Origin: Prochilodus magdalenae
Taxonomy: Eukaryota > Chordata > Actinopteri > Characiformes > Prochilodontidae
Direction of reading: 5' to 3'
Assembly: GCA_024036415.1 (NCBI GenBank)
Contig: JAMWET010000950.1
Location: 36,001 to 100,000, forward strand
DNA: 64,000 bases
This document shows, piece after piece, positions 35,177-49,145 of the stretch (positions are counted from its first letter, which is position 1; each line of letters opens with the position of its first letter). The translations under genes and the position numbers were made by a program. Under the pieces are notes generated by a model. The model was not told where the DNA came from. It was given only the letters and a program-made list of their open reading frames with translations, and searched no databases.

Positions 35177-38100
35177 CTGTGAGAAGATGTTTATTAATAA
35201 ATGCCATTGGTAATGCAATTTAGTCCAAGATGAGGCTTAATCCACATCAAAGAAACTGGCCTCACGTTTTACATTACACTAAGAGGAATCCTGATAGTTA
35301 GGACTTGTAAGCCTTTAAACAGTGTACGTCTCCAGTACTATTCAAATATGGCATAGAAACCGAAGGGGGATGTTTGGTTTATTATTAAACACAAAACATG
35401 ACAAACATTGCCTCGACTCGTAGTCCATCTTTGCAACACTGTGATGATGTCATACGGTTGCAGCGAGGTCAGTCCTTAAGAAAGTAAAACAAAAAATGTC
35501 CCAGCTTAGTAATGTCACACTCCAGCTAAAGCTGGGGGCTGAATCATATATTAGACTTGGCTCACTGTTCCTCACTCAGAACCTACAAGTAAAAAGTTTG
35601 TGACTATTTTAAATAATCAATAAATGATTCTGTTTAAATAATACTGAACGTATTAGGGCCTATATGTCTTAACAGTCAGCGTTCCCTATTAAAAAAAGTT
35701 TTTATTAAAGGCAAGGGATTTGTTTAGAGCCACGAGTTCGATCATGCTTACATGGTTCTTTCCATGGTAAAGTGGTTATTCCAATTAACAGTTTGATGAC
35801 ATTACAATAGAAGAAGCCTGTTCCTCCATCAATTTGACATTCCCTCTGAAGAACTATTAAAGCCTGCAGTGAACTGATGAAATCATGAAATGGTTCGATA
35901 TAGGACTCGTTCTGTTGTCTTTACTGCCCTTGAAGAATCAGTCTTCTTTTTTAAGAGTCTGGGACTTAATTCATTGCAGATTATCAAAATGCCTTAATAC
36001 AGTTCAATACTTGATGTATTGTTCAACCTTTTCAACTACTCAAATTTAATATACTTACCACATACCCTTCTCTAACAGACATTTACCTGTAATAACACCT
36101 GCATGTCTTTCCATGTACCAATGTACTGTATGTGTTTATTTAATAAGGCGTCAGTTTATCAGTTTAAATGAGGTACACTAGCTCACTAATAACCAAATTA
36201 GAAAAGTCATTAAATTGACTGTACAATTAATAACTGGATATTGTACCATTTAAATACATTCATGCTTTGTGAAAGTAATGTGTGTTATACAGAGTAATGT
36301 TCATAAGCTATTACTTCAAGCAATCACATGCCAGACTTCCCAAGACACTGGTGAGTCTTACCGCCCAGAAGGGCGAATAACAATCTATTTTAACAGCAAA
36401 GTAAAACGGTAATCTTCCATTTATTAATTCCCTATGAAGGTAGAGGGAAATATCTTACATTATATGGCTATATGCTTGAGTGCTTAAGTGAGGAAAAATA
36501 ATGAATGAGTAAAAGAATGAGTCTTAGTATTTGAATTTGTATGCAAGATTCCTCAAGGACTAACACTGATGCCTTGAAGAAACACATTTTTAATAACACT
36601 TTTCTTTTGCAATTCATAAGTAAACCCACCAATACCATCAATCTTTCTACTTGAGGCACAGAAAAAAGGAACTTTGCGGTCAGACTGTACCAAAGGTGCA
36701 TTGCCTTTAAAAGCATCTTTCATCTTTTGTGATTCTATGTAAAAGAACAAGAAAGCTGAAAGCAATGAAAAAGGTACCTTACTCTCACAAGAGCACTGAG
36801 TGGCCTGGCAGTTTTTTGGTAAAATAACAGGAGAAAGTATAGGGTTTGTAATTCTCAGGGTGAGTTTGAATGTACCTCTTATCACCATGTACACTTTAGC
36901 CAGGCAGTTTTGTAACGGTACGTGTGAACACAGCACTGTGCCAGCCTAAGCAAAGTGCGTCAGCATGGCATCCAAGCAGGACAAGGTTAACCCAGTTCTG
37001 CTGACAATTAGCGTGAGGATCCCTGTCTGCTGCCTCCGGCAGAGGATGAACTTTCGGAAGGTCTCTGAGTCATTCACATCCACAGCTGATGGATGCGAGT
37101 GATCACATGTCCAAACCCCGGGACATCAAGCCTGCGTTACATCATTTCCTACAAATATAGGCTTTACCAAAGGCCCAGGGCTGAAAGGGCAAGGTCAGTG
37201 ATAAGTCTAGAAATGGAGGAGACATCTGATAGTTCACATAGTGGCTAAAACTAAATACCTAAACACTACATGGTATAACACTGTCTGACTTGATTGACAA
37301 TCTCTCCAGCCAGTTTTCCATTCCCAGAAGAATAGGCGTACTTCATGTCCGGATTGCTGGCTGCCGGAGGGTATTCTGACTACTAGCTGCTAGGCTAAAC
37401 TACACAACTCTGGAAAGACAGCTAGTGGTAGGCTTTTCATGCTCATTTGAAACTGGTTGGTTGCAGTTAGTGAGACACTACAGGTTTTGCAGGTCACAAA
37501 TGAATGCTGCTCTACCCAAAAAAGAACAGCACATGCAGTGAACAGACAGTGGCGAAGCAATGTCTCATCCACTTTTTTTATCCTAACTTTGAAGGAGTCC
37601 CCTGCACTGCCCCAGTGGACACAGGGTAAACAGTCACATTGACTGGGCCAGAAGTGCTACCTGCATTGCTCATGCTGGGAAATATAGCAGCCTATTTCCA
37701 CATAGTGACTGTTGAACTAACGCAGATGATGGGGACATGATGGCTGACAGTGATAATTGAGGGCAAGAAAATGCACCATTTAGTTGAATAGCTGGGGGGA
37801 AAAACATGTGCAACCTGGGCCTGGGCTTTTCCAGAAACAATGGGTGCCAGATGGACTTAGAGAGTACCACACGAGTTTCGGAGGCAGCCATGTGGTGATG
37901 ATGAAGCCACCAGATGTCTAGTGCATAGTTGAACACACAGCGTCAGAGCCAGTTGGAGGATCTCTGGAGGCAGGGTGGGCTGTCAGCTTGTGGGTGAAAA
38001 GCTTAGCTTTCATGGCTAAAACCCCTAGAGCTCAAGAGGGTTGTGGGCAATGCACACAAGTAGCACCCTCTTCAGCATCAACACAGAGGATGTTGGAGAA

Positions 38101-38857
38101 AGGGAAAGCTGGCTAAGAAGAGTGCTGCAGTTGTTGTTGTTTCCCCTTAGTGCCACAAGACTTGACATTAAGAGGAGCTCCACGTGGGAGTCCTGTGCCT
38201 TGCCTGAGTCTCTCCATTCTGCAACATTGATGCCTAGGACACATGCCATGGAGCTAGCTTTCTGGATAAGCCAAGAAGTGGCTATACCATAATCAAGGCT
38301 CTAGGTGAGGACTGGGGCCACCTGCTGCTAAGGCACCTTGTGGCACTTGTGCTGGTCAGAATGGTGGGCCAGCATGTCCCATGATGTAGGGGTAACCCCT
38401 TTGTGGTTTAACTTTGTGGTTCTCTAGGTCAAGGACTTTTGTAAGGGTGGTAGTATAGAGCAAGAAATGCTTTTATTGTTCTCTAGCATTTACATATTTG
38501 GTTCTGTTTGCGAAGAGCAGACATCAAACACACTTATACATGTTTTCTTCATCTTTGTGTTCAAGATAACTTGTCATAGATGTGTTTTTTTCCCCAAGAA
38601 CACAAACCTATTCTTCATAACAGCTGAGTCAGGACAGCAAATTATTTGAGAAAAGCTTTGTTTATGTACAGCAGGGATGTGGCAAACAACAGCTGGAGAA
38701 TAAAGCACAATGACTTGTGTGAAAGCTGTGTCTGTTGTGATAGCAGTGAATGCTACAGTGTTAATAGGGAGTTTTCTGCAAGTCTTTACGCTAGATGTTG
38801 AAAAACTGCTGGGAGGATTTGATTGCATTCATCCATAAGAGCACTAGTGAGTCCAGG
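35177..38857. other. intergenic, no gene supported
   Basis: AT-rich to about 36.9 kb. A GC-balanced, repeat-free block at 36955-37140 (GGATCCCTGTCTGCTGCCTC) may be conserved noncoding DNA. The block 37570-38450 is unusually GC-rich for this desert and has open frames on both strands. It may be an old dispersed element, but no protein family could be recognised. Confidence 0.35.
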
Positions 38858-39075
38858 TACTGATGTTGGATGATTAGTTCTACATCACAAGTGCTTGTTC
38901 AACTCATCCCAAAGGCATTGGATGGTGCTCCATCACTCCAGAGAGTGCAGTTCCAGCGCTCCACAGCCTAATTTATACCTATCTGGCTGACGCTTGACAT
39001 TGGGCATGGCGACCTTCAGCTCATATGCTCCAGTTCTTTTCTATTGAGGTTATACAGTACAAGTGCGTGCAGTTA
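38858..39075 (+). repeat. dispersed repeat family C, copy 2
   Basis: It begins TACTGATGTTGGATGATTAG and continues with AACTCATCCCAAAGGCATTG, CCATCACTCCAGAGAGTGCA, CTCCACAGCC and CTTGACATTGGGCATGGCGA. It shares these blocks with copies at 1655-1925 and, in reverse, 49560-49800. This is the least rearranged copy. No coding capacity. Confidence 0.7.
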
Positions 39076-40860
39076 AATACCAGCAATATATTCAGCAACT
39101 GGTGATCCACAAAGTGGTTAAGGTTACTAATAAATAAAAAGGCATCTGGATTCTTTTGGACATACAGTGTAGTTTCCAAACTGTCAGCCACCTTAAAATA
39201 CAGGAAATAGCTTTTTATACATACATTGTGTAGTTAAAACCTGGTATCCATGAGTCAAAGAATCAAATGAGCTGACCTGTGGGTTTCAGTATAAATTCTC
39301 TGAATCCACTTTAGCATTTAGTCAGCAGCGGGAAGAAGAAGATGTGTCATTTAAACCTATTTTTAGCAGCAGATGTTAAAATATGAGTCAATGCTTTGAG
39401 CTTCACTGGCTGCAGTTCCATCATCAGATGGTGTTTTTAGTGTAAATGAATTAAGCCTCTTTGGTGTGTACACTGCATCCTGATACTAATGCACCCAAAA
39501 GAGTCCCCTAAGGCCCTTAAACAAAGCTATCTGTTTGTGACTGAAATCTATTGGCAGTTGGAGGCTGGCGACAGGGGGCACGTTTGAGAAAGAAAGCCTG
39601 TAGCCTTCGTGCTGCCTCTCCATGCTGTCGGTGAAACGCTAGTCACTGGAGAGTGTTGACGCTGTCTTCTGTCACAGAAGTCTGACTCATTAAGAGAGGA
39701 AACTTCAATCTCGGTTGCAGGCCGCAGCGACGTTTTATGACACGCCATTTCTCAGGGGAGGCATTGAAGCTTCCAGTATTTTGTCTTAAAGCATAACGGA
39801 GAAATATCCATCCATTTTTTGAGATCTCTCTCGTTTTCTTTTCAGCGCAAGCTGTGCATACCACGAGATGACTGAGTGTGCAAACGGCAGACATCGAGGA
39901 GTGTTGGTGCCTGTGCGCATATGTGATGGAAAGGAAAACTTAATCTCCATCTGTGCTTTCTCAAGTGAGTACCAACACCGCGTTAATGAAAACGATCAAA
40001 TGCTAAGTGAGTCTGTGGAACAGAAATCAGAGAACCTGCTCAGGACTCCTATTGTGAGGCTGTTAACGAGGGAAGAGAGAAGCCATATCAAAAGAAAGTC
40101 ATAAACACTGAATGTGAACACACATTAGCGTGGCTAACATACAGTACAAGTTAAGCTCCAAATTAGCAACTAAAATACCTTATTTAAATATGTTACCGTT
40201 TGGCTTCATTCAAGCAGACGCAATGGCAAAGCACAAACATATAGGTAAATATAATTTGTAGTAGCCTATGCATCAGTGCATAGGCTGCTACAACATCCCC
40301 CTTCACTCTTCTGTGTTCATGGACAGATGCTACATGTGCCTGCAGACAGTTCCTGATTCCCCAGCATATCGACTGACTCCATAATCATGCTTCTAAGAAT
40401 TGTTTACCCAGTTTCCTGGGTCTCGCTCTTAAGTGCTCTTATCAAGAATTCCGCATGCACGGACACTTGCAGAGAAAAGCACGACAGGGGCCCACTGCTG
40501 TGCTGGTTTATTTGGACCAGCTCATGTTCCTCACTTAGTGATGCAGCCTCCACAAAGAGATCCATTCAAAGAATGGATTCAAAACAAGTCCATGGCCATT
40601 TAGTATGAACAGTTTTTGCCACAGCTTTGTGAAAACATGCACAGTAACAGCATCAAAGCACATCTCGAGCAAATTGTTTTAGATCTCTTGATTCGGAAAG
40701 ACCTTACATGCTCATCTTTATAAAGTGCTTCAAAACAGTCATGTGCAATGTGTGTAAATGTATTAAAGCACATTCCTAAATGCTCAATAATGCTGAGAGA
40801 GGGGTTTGATTTCCCAGCTCCTGCTACTTTGAAAACAAAGGCAATGTCCTCAGCTAAGCA
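39076..40860. other. intergenic, with a short palindrome at 40257-40292
   Basis: Noncoding. At 40257-40292 two 16-base arms (TGTAGTAGCCTATGCA and TGCATAGGCTGCTACA) pair with a single mismatch around the loop TCAG. A 78-codon open frame at 39868-40104 has no recognisable motif and no splice context, so it is not called a gene. Confidence 0.45.
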
Positions 40861-40869
40861 CATAAAAGA

Positions 40870-41420
40870 GCAACGTTGTGGCAGAATTTTGGTTTGTAAT
40901 TGTTTTATTTGCATAGAGACCAAGCAGTAAATCTGGCACCTCATTAAGTACAATTAGAAATTATTTGCAGTGAGAAACAAACAGGGCCTCAATTTAAAAA
41001 CTGCAATCTATTTTCTTTGGGGCAATTAACCATATCACTCACAGAGAGCCATCCTCCGGTGGGAATCATGATATGACTTTCCCGAGATCAAAGCCGAGCC
41101 AGCTCTTTGATTGTTTTGTGCTCTCTGGGTCATAAACAGAAATAATTAAAAAAAAGTAAAAAATCAATCGGCTGCTGCTTATTGTTTAAGGCTACATTAC
41201 TCAAAGTGGGAGCGTGTAAATAATTTATACTTTCCTCAATTTCCTGCGCCGTATTCTGCTCTCCTGCCGTGCAATTTATCTTACAGGGCTCCTCACGTTG
41301 AAAGCGAAGGAGGCGGTTTGGTATCCTGTGCGAAGGAGCAAAGCTGCCTTGTGGCTTTCTTGTTATTCCAAGCACACCTGGAGCTGATCTTCAGCATGAC
41401 TGTCAATCACAGGAGTTAAT
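40870..41420. promoter_or_regulatory. candidate conserved noncoding element
   Basis: A repeat-free block containing the POU octamer ATTTGCAT at 40907-40914, several TAATT/AATTA cores (TACAATTAGAAATTATTTGC, GAAATAATTAAAA), the SOX-like TGATTGTTTTGTG and TGCTTATTGTTTAAGG, and a GC-balanced core at 41040-41110. A cluster of such sites over about 500 bp in a gene desert is what developmental enhancers look like. This is composition only, and conservation and activity are untested. Confidence 0.3.
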
Positions 41421-42165
41421 CAGTGTTAAGCAATGGTTATTATCACTTTACCGAGGGCTGCTGACACTCAGGTAAATTTTACCCATGCAGTGCTAGAAAA
41501 ATAAACCCATGTAACAGAAGCCACAAAACAGTAGGAAGTGGTTATCCAGCATGCGTTGCATGAACCCAAGCTCCTCTACTGTAAATTTGAAAAAAATAAA
41601 ATAAATAAATACATATTCAAACACATCAGTTTAGTCAAAAGTTCTAACGTGTTTTAGATCTGTATGCCAGTTAGGTAAACAATATAGAACCAGTTTTACC
41701 CAGTTTCCTCAATAGCTGGGACTCTTTCCATCACACAGTTTTACCAGGCTTTTCCTCTTGTTGGACTCCCATTTATGGATGGCTATGGCATCGCTGGGGT
41801 TCCAACTCCCAATCTGCTGATGTTAGGGTGAACACTTGATTGACATTTTGTGTTCTGTAGGTAAATGTCGCATAATTTAAACCAAATTTAAATTACATGC
41901 CAGTGATGGTAAAAAAGAAAAACACTGTCAACTATACTTTAAAACCCATAGATGTGAATAGGACTGAAACTAGAACAGACTCATTTAAGCTCATATCTTA
42001 GTGGTCGTTATTAGCACGTCATACTTCAATGCTTGATTTTTTAAGCAAACAAAGTGAAAACAGAGACCCTTCAGTGAGGAGTGTCTTGTGGGTTTGTCGA
42101 ACACTCGAAGGTGGTTCTGATCGAGTCCAAAATGAATGGGTGTGTATGGAGCATTTGACCAGAAT
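41421..42165. other. intergenic, no gene seen
   Basis: Noncoding. A repeat-like stretch at 41700-41860 (AATAGCTGGGACTCTTTCCA, TGGCATCGCTGGGGTTCCAA) was noted but could not be matched elsewhere in the window. Confidence 0.35.
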
Positions 42166-42300
42166 ACAAGCTCGTACAGAAGACTTGTGTGTAGTTTGTT
42201 TTCCTGAGTGTTGTTGAACTCCAGTTATAGGACTTGAACATTCAAACATTGTCACAATTCATTTTACATTACCCTTTTCCAACCTCTCTTTATCCTTCAG
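42166..42300 (-). repeat. dispersed repeat family E, copy 1 (inverted relative to copy 2)
   Basis: Its reverse complement reads AAGAGAGGTTGGAAAAGGGT, then AATGTAAAATGAATTGTGAC, then ACTGGAGTTCAACAACAC and AGGAAAACAAACTACACACA. It matches 44420-44570 on the + strand almost throughout, with a small insertion in the latter. Confidence 0.75.
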
Positions 42301-44419
42301 ACTGAATAAATGAGCTTGGGTCTGATTGACTGTCCTTATGCCTCTTTCAGAAAAGAACTCAGAGTTGAAACGTTCCTTACAACTTTAATATGAGGGGACG
42401 ACCCTGAACTGAGGCAAGTTTTGTTGGACTAAATGGAAAAAAAAAAATTTTGTTCAAGTAACAACATGATCATTTATAATATTTATAGCATACATTTTGG
42501 ATACATTGGCCCTGCAGTTATATTATTCATGTAGTTTTCATTTGAAAATGACTCTCATACTCGCATTGGGCACTGTTTTTACTTTCCCATCCAAGCTGGG
42601 TGTTCTGCACTTTTGCCATCCTAATTTCAAACGTGAAATACAGGTATCCCACTGTGTGAAACAACCTGGCTTTTCCCCTAGATTGATATGAGATTAAAGG
42701 GGATGCAATTTCATTTTCCTAGCAGGTGGCTTAGTTCAATGGGGTTACAAAATCATACAATGCTGCAACCAGCAGGCCACCACTGAAGCTTTACAGGCAG
42801 CGAGTTATTCAAAATGGAGACAATAACAGGAAGATTTAATCATTGCAGAGCCTAGCCGACGTATGACTTAAACACCTCGCCTGTCTGAGCTGAGCTATTT
42901 TGTTTTTGCCAACAGCACATTGACCAAAACGCCCAAGGTAAGTGGTTTATTTTTCTTACAGCCCCAGAACACTCTGCCCACCCCTTTAACAACCTAGCCA
43001 CTTATATTGAGTCTTTGAAGTGTAAAGCCCTGGGCTCACGGTGAGTTACATACAGGCCTCATTATTGATTCACTGAATAGCTGTCTGAATCATGGGTCTG
43101 GGAGTGTATGGGGAGGTGGAGACAGAGCTAGGCATTTAATTCCTTCCTCTTGCCAGGAACACTATCACCACTGACTCAAGCTTGGCGACTCAAGCTTACA
43201 TACTCAATGGCTATTGGTTGGACTGTCACATGCTATTCGTTATGAAAGGTACCTGTGCCAAACCAAAGACCCAAAGGTCTAAGAATAATAGAATTTTAAA
43301 AAATTCAGGCACAGTGCAATTAAATTAAAAAATTCATGAAACATCTAATATAAACATACTGTTTGTTCACCAATACCCCCAATGTCCTTTTCAGCTCTAT
43401 TTCCATCCTGAAAACTAAACATCTTGCTTTATCAACCGTCTTAGTGAAAGCCCAGCTGCTGACTTTACTCACTTCATGGATAATAATGCCTTTGATTTAC
43501 TTTGACATGTTTTTTGAGGTACATCATGAAGAGTAAACACAAACCTACACTGATCATTATCTACTTCCACACAACACTGCCTGGTTCATACGAACAAGCT
43601 CATGCATGAGGTTATCTCTATGGTGTCTGGAACAACAGAAATATGTTTTTCTTAAGAAAGCCTCAACATTTGACCTAGATACAGCATTTTGCCTTTCACA
43701 AGAAAGCCTTATCATTTGACCTCAGTATAGCATTTTTTCCTCACTACTCACTCATCATCGCAAGTTCCCCAAGTTCCCCTGACATTACAATCTGCAATGA
43801 GTGCTTCTCAGCCCCGAAAGTGAAACCCTCACTTTCAGCTTGCATTTTGAAGGGCTCACAGAGTACAGGAACCGGGAGTGTGAGGAATTAAATTGTTTCT
43901 GGAGGTGACAGACAGGGGGAGACCCCTGTAGCCATGTCCTCAAAGCATCTGGCACCACACTGCTCACATCTGGCATGACCTTGGAACTGGGACTCCTTTT
44001 AAAGTGATTGTAAACTTGTTGAGCATCTCTTCCTCAGGAAGTGGAAAAAAGACGATAAGTTAAAGAGATATATTATGTTTTAATACGGTACATTTTGTCC
44101 TCCAGATGCATAGAGCGCTGAACAACATATCATATAAACCTATACCATAGCATAGTAATAAGTAACTGGATGTTGGCCTGATACCCAAAAATCTTACGTT
44201 ATTCCATTATTTTAGCTAGTTGTTTAAGCTTGGTCCTGTTTCTTCTTTTCCAAATGTTAATAAAATGTTTTTGAAATTGACTTTACTGTTTTTAGGAAGT
44301 TTCTTCGTTCATATGAAAATGTATTCAAGTACTATAGCCTGTGTGCACAATACAGAGGGTCTGGAACCTTCATATAACACAATGGACACCAAGAATGCCT
44401 TTTTCCCCGCATTCCGAGG
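42301..44419. other. intergenic, with an imperfect tandem duplication near 43.7 kb
   Basis: Noncoding. At 43650-43740, AAGAAAGCCTCAACATTTGA is followed 47 bases later by AAGAAAGCCTTATCATTTGA, each trailed by a TAGCATTTT-like sequence, so a unit of about 47 bp is duplicated. No gene was recognised. Confidence 0.45.
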
Positions 44420-44570
44420 GATAAAGAGAGGTTGGAAAATGGTAATGTAAAATAAATTGTGGTCATGTTTGATGTTCACTAAATCAAGGTGTTTGTATAA
44501 AGTTCTATGACTGGAGTTCAACAACACAGGAAAACAAACTACACACAATTCTTCAGTACAAGCTATTATT
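44420..44570 (+). repeat. dispersed repeat family E, copy 2
   Basis: AAAGAGAGGTTGGAAAATGG, AATGTAAAATAAATTGTGGT, CTGGAGTTCAACAACACAGG and AAAACAAACTACACACAATT match the reverse complement of 42166-42300. Together the two form inverted repeats about 2.1 kb apart. A third partial copy is at 19892-19960. Confidence 0.75.
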
Positions 44571-45371
44571 TTGCTTGGGGGTTGGCATTATGCTGTCTGT
44601 GAGGGGAAACTAGGTGTGCAAATACAGATTTGGGCAAAAGGTCATTGTTACCTGCATCATCCACTTTCAGCAAGCTTCTGTCTTTGGCATTCTTCACCAC
44701 CTTGGTGTTTAAGCACTATTCTGCCTCATGGTGGTGCAGTAACAAATTTGGTTTTCCCAGCGGATCCTTGAACGAACCCATGCTGACTGTAACGGTTGTG
44801 GAATATTTGTAAAACTTCCCAAGAGACTGTTTTTCCCCCAAGAGACTGGTGAATTGTTGCTCATTTCTTAAACCAAAGACAACAGGCTGCATTACTAAGC
44901 TAGAAGGAGCATTTTCACCAAATGTGTTGTTGCAACTGAAGCTATATTGAGTAAGTTAGTGGCCAGCCAATACTGTAGTAGCCAGTGGACATGGGACCTC
45001 CTGAGTACCAGGGGGAACTTTGCAGACCTATCATGTTATATTTTTGCCACATCATCCACTCTTAAGGGTGGGGCAGAACTGCCTTTGCTACCAGGCCTGA
45101 CTGGTTCTAAATTTGAAATGTTCCACACCTGCTCACACACACGCAAACATGACTTGAAGAAGCTATTCCCAATGCAGTTATAGACTACAGCAGTATAAGC
45201 TAAAGCATGTACAAAAGAGAAACACATATTACATAAATATCACTCATTGGCCAACAAACCCAAGCCCATCCCGACCCGATGTTGCATGTGAAATACCAGC
45301 GGGAACCGGGCAAAAAACCCATATTCTTTTTTTTTTTTGAAGCCAAAAGCAACACTGTTGAATATTTTTCA
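44571..45371. other. intergenic, between convergent gene ends
   Basis: Noncoding. An eleven-T run lies near 45329-45339. No gene was recognised. Confidence 0.4.
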
Positions 45372-46603
45372 TTTATTGAATTCACATTACATGTTCAAGT
45401 AAAGACTAATATATTTGTGTGTAAAAGGAATAAACATATACTGGTAAAAACAAGAGAGGGAATATATTGTTTAATATACAAAAGAGTCAATATTAATGCA
45501 TTTGAAAAAAGGTTTCACACTATCTATTTGCACTCTTTGGTTGTAGCAAAATAATATTTAACACACACTGAAGAAAAATACTGCCTGTGCTTATTCACAC
45601 TTTATCAAAATATAAAAATGTGATTCAGTATTGTGAAAATGTCTGAATTCTGAAATGAATGAGACAAAACCACTGAAGGCCACTAAAATCATTATTTGCA
45701 AGAAAAAGGAACACTGGTATAAATCAGCCTTCACTCAACGGAGTACAAAATGACCCACTGCTTTTCTGAAGTTATCTTCTAGCTCTTCAGCTATTCCACT
45801 AAAGAATGTCACAAACTGTTTTTCTTAAGAAAGACTGCTACCAGCATTCAGATTTCTGCAGAAGAAAAAGGAACCTTTTTGGCTGTTGGCTTGCTGCATA
45901 GTAGACAGGTTCACATTAGCCTGTGTATGTGTGCAGGCTCAGGGTTATTCTGTATTGCAGGTGACAGAGCAAGAGAGTGATGAGTACAGCTGTGTGAGAG
46001 GGCAGTATGGCTCAACTCGGACCCCAGAGGCAGTAATCTCACAAACAAAAATCAATCCAACAGTTGGAACGATGCCATCAACCCCCCCCACTCCCCAAGA
46101 CAGCCTTAGATTTTCTCGTACAGTACCTTGAGGGGCAACCAACTAATGTCTATCTTCATCCAACCCTCATCTTGTGCTGATCTGGCCGTAAGGCTTTGGT
46201 ACAAGTGGATGTGAACTCCTTGTGTTTGCTGTCAAAAAACACAAAGGTTCGCGCAGCGTGGCTTGGCAGAACATGACACCAGTGTTACTGTGGCCCCTCA
46301 CACAGATATCCAAACCACTCCTAGAACTAATACTTTACAAATGAAAAACATTATTGGCATTACTTGTAACGCAATATTCACTCCTTGTCATATCCCACCA
46401 GATATCATTTATGACACACAAAAACAGGGGTCCTCTTGTGAGGAGCAGAAGGAATCTCCCAGCATACTGAAGTCACCATCTTTTAGACCAGATCTAGCAG
46501 ATGGATTTGGTCCCAGCACTCATGTTGCAGAATAAGAAACCAACCATCAACCCACTAAGGAGTCATGCAATAAAGTCACTGACGATAGTATCTCCCCAGT
46601 ACC
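45372..46603 (-). other. 3' untranslated region of tmem263 with candidate poly(A) signal
   Basis: On the - strand, downstream of the stop codon at 46604-46606, the first convincing AATAAA is at 45372-45377 (TTTATT on the + strand). That gives a 3' UTR of about 1.2 kb, plausible because vertebrate TMEM263 transcripts have long 3' UTRs. Only the end of the last exon is inferred. No second gene is seen in this interval. Confidence 0.4.
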
Positions 46604-47942
<1,339 letters not shown>

Positions 47943-47949
47943 TGTGTCT

Positions 47950-49055
47950 CTGCGGGGGGGGGGGTTAAAATTAGACTGGTGTTTCACATGTACAATTTCT
48001 AAAACAATAATAACTTTTATACATTCTTTGCAGAAGTAGCTTTGTGTAAACAGGGCCCTTTTGCCATTTGACATGAGGGTGTGCTGCATATATCAACACA
48101 AAACAAGGCGGACCAGTTTACAACCAGTTGGTCCACTACGACTTAATTGACTGGGCTATGTCCTTTTTCAAAACACAGAGTGCATCCTTACAACTGGTAC
48201 TGTTTACCCAAGACTGAGGTGAACTGCAGGAAAAGACACTGATAAACAGCAGATATACAACATCAGTAATGGACATTAAATCCTCCAAATGTACAGAAAT
48301 GTGACTAAACAGAGCACTCCAGGGGTAAAACATGGGGTGTGCCAAGCAAGAGCCAAGAGATCAACCTGAGAACAACAACTGAGCCGAGGGCAGTTACACG
48401 TAGGCATTAATGACAAGTAGCTTCCAACTTAGCACTTACAGCTCGTCTAGAAAGTCGGTTTCCTCCTTTGTTAAGTGCGCTTAACATGACTACACAAAAC
48501 GCTTACCGTTAAGTAACATCGCACTTAAATGTTAGTTATATAACACAAGGGGAGGACAAACCTCCCGTTTCTTTAATATCTCACAATATTAGCATGTTAG
48601 CTACCTGAACAGTTTCATTCACAACAATAACATCAGGCCACAGCAGAAGGAGGTAGATGCTAATTATACAGTACGTTCACTGATGTTTTATTGTAGAGCT
48701 CTCATAAACTACACTGCCAGTTGTTTGTAGAGGCTATATAACTCGAAAGAATAAAGTTTAAAATAACACTAAATAAAATTAAACACAGACACACGACTCT
48801 TGTGAAAACAGCCAGGTAAATTCAGTTCGAGAAAAACTAAAAACACGCTAACATGAGCTGAACTGGGACAGCAGATCCAGCTATCTGGTAAAAATCGATA
48901 ATGGCCTGCAATCGGAAGGAAAACAATGATGTCGCGACGAAGTGCTGAACTATGCCGTTCTAGATAAGTAACTCGCTAACTAACTGTAATTTTGCCCGCC
49001 ACATATCAGAGACTACCTTGCTAGCCCGCTAACGTTAGCCAAGTTACATACTCAC
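47950..49055 (-). other. first intron of tmem263
   Basis: Interval between the acceptor before the coding start and the donor of the noncoding first exon. A further donor-like site on the - strand (GACGAGCT|GTAAGTG near 48440) could mark an alternative first exon. No other coding potential is recognised. Confidence 0.5.
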
Positions 49056-49145
49056 GTTTGCAGTTTAGTACACTGTTTTTCTCCTGTCCGCTAAACGGGG
49101 GGCACTTCTGTTCCCACCTCTCCTCTCCTCGCTGTAAAACCGGGA
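49056..49145 (-). promoter_or_regulatory. probable noncoding first exon and promoter side of tmem263
   Basis: On the - strand, a strong donor (AAACGTGAGT) ends an exon at 49056. The sequence just upstream, toward 49145, is GC-rich (GAGGAGAGGAGAGGTGGGAA, GTGCCCCCCGTTTAGCGG) and has CpGs. No TATA box is seen, as expected for a housekeeping-type promoter. The start site is not defined. Confidence 0.5.

Noticed and set aside
34828..35218. Three overlapping 115-124 codon frames on the - strand
   Set aside because: All are translations of the TACA/TATACA microsatellite, open in every frame because the unit has no stop. They are not genes.
37570..38450. GC-richer block with open frames on both strands, considered as a pseudogene or retroelement
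   Set aside because: No frame shows a recognisable reverse transcriptase, integrase or cellular domain, and no splice structure is visible. It is left as unassigned.
39868..40104. A 78-codon open frame starting MTECANGRHRG
   Set aside because: No known family, no promoter or splice signals and isolated in the gene desert. Too short to support as a gene.
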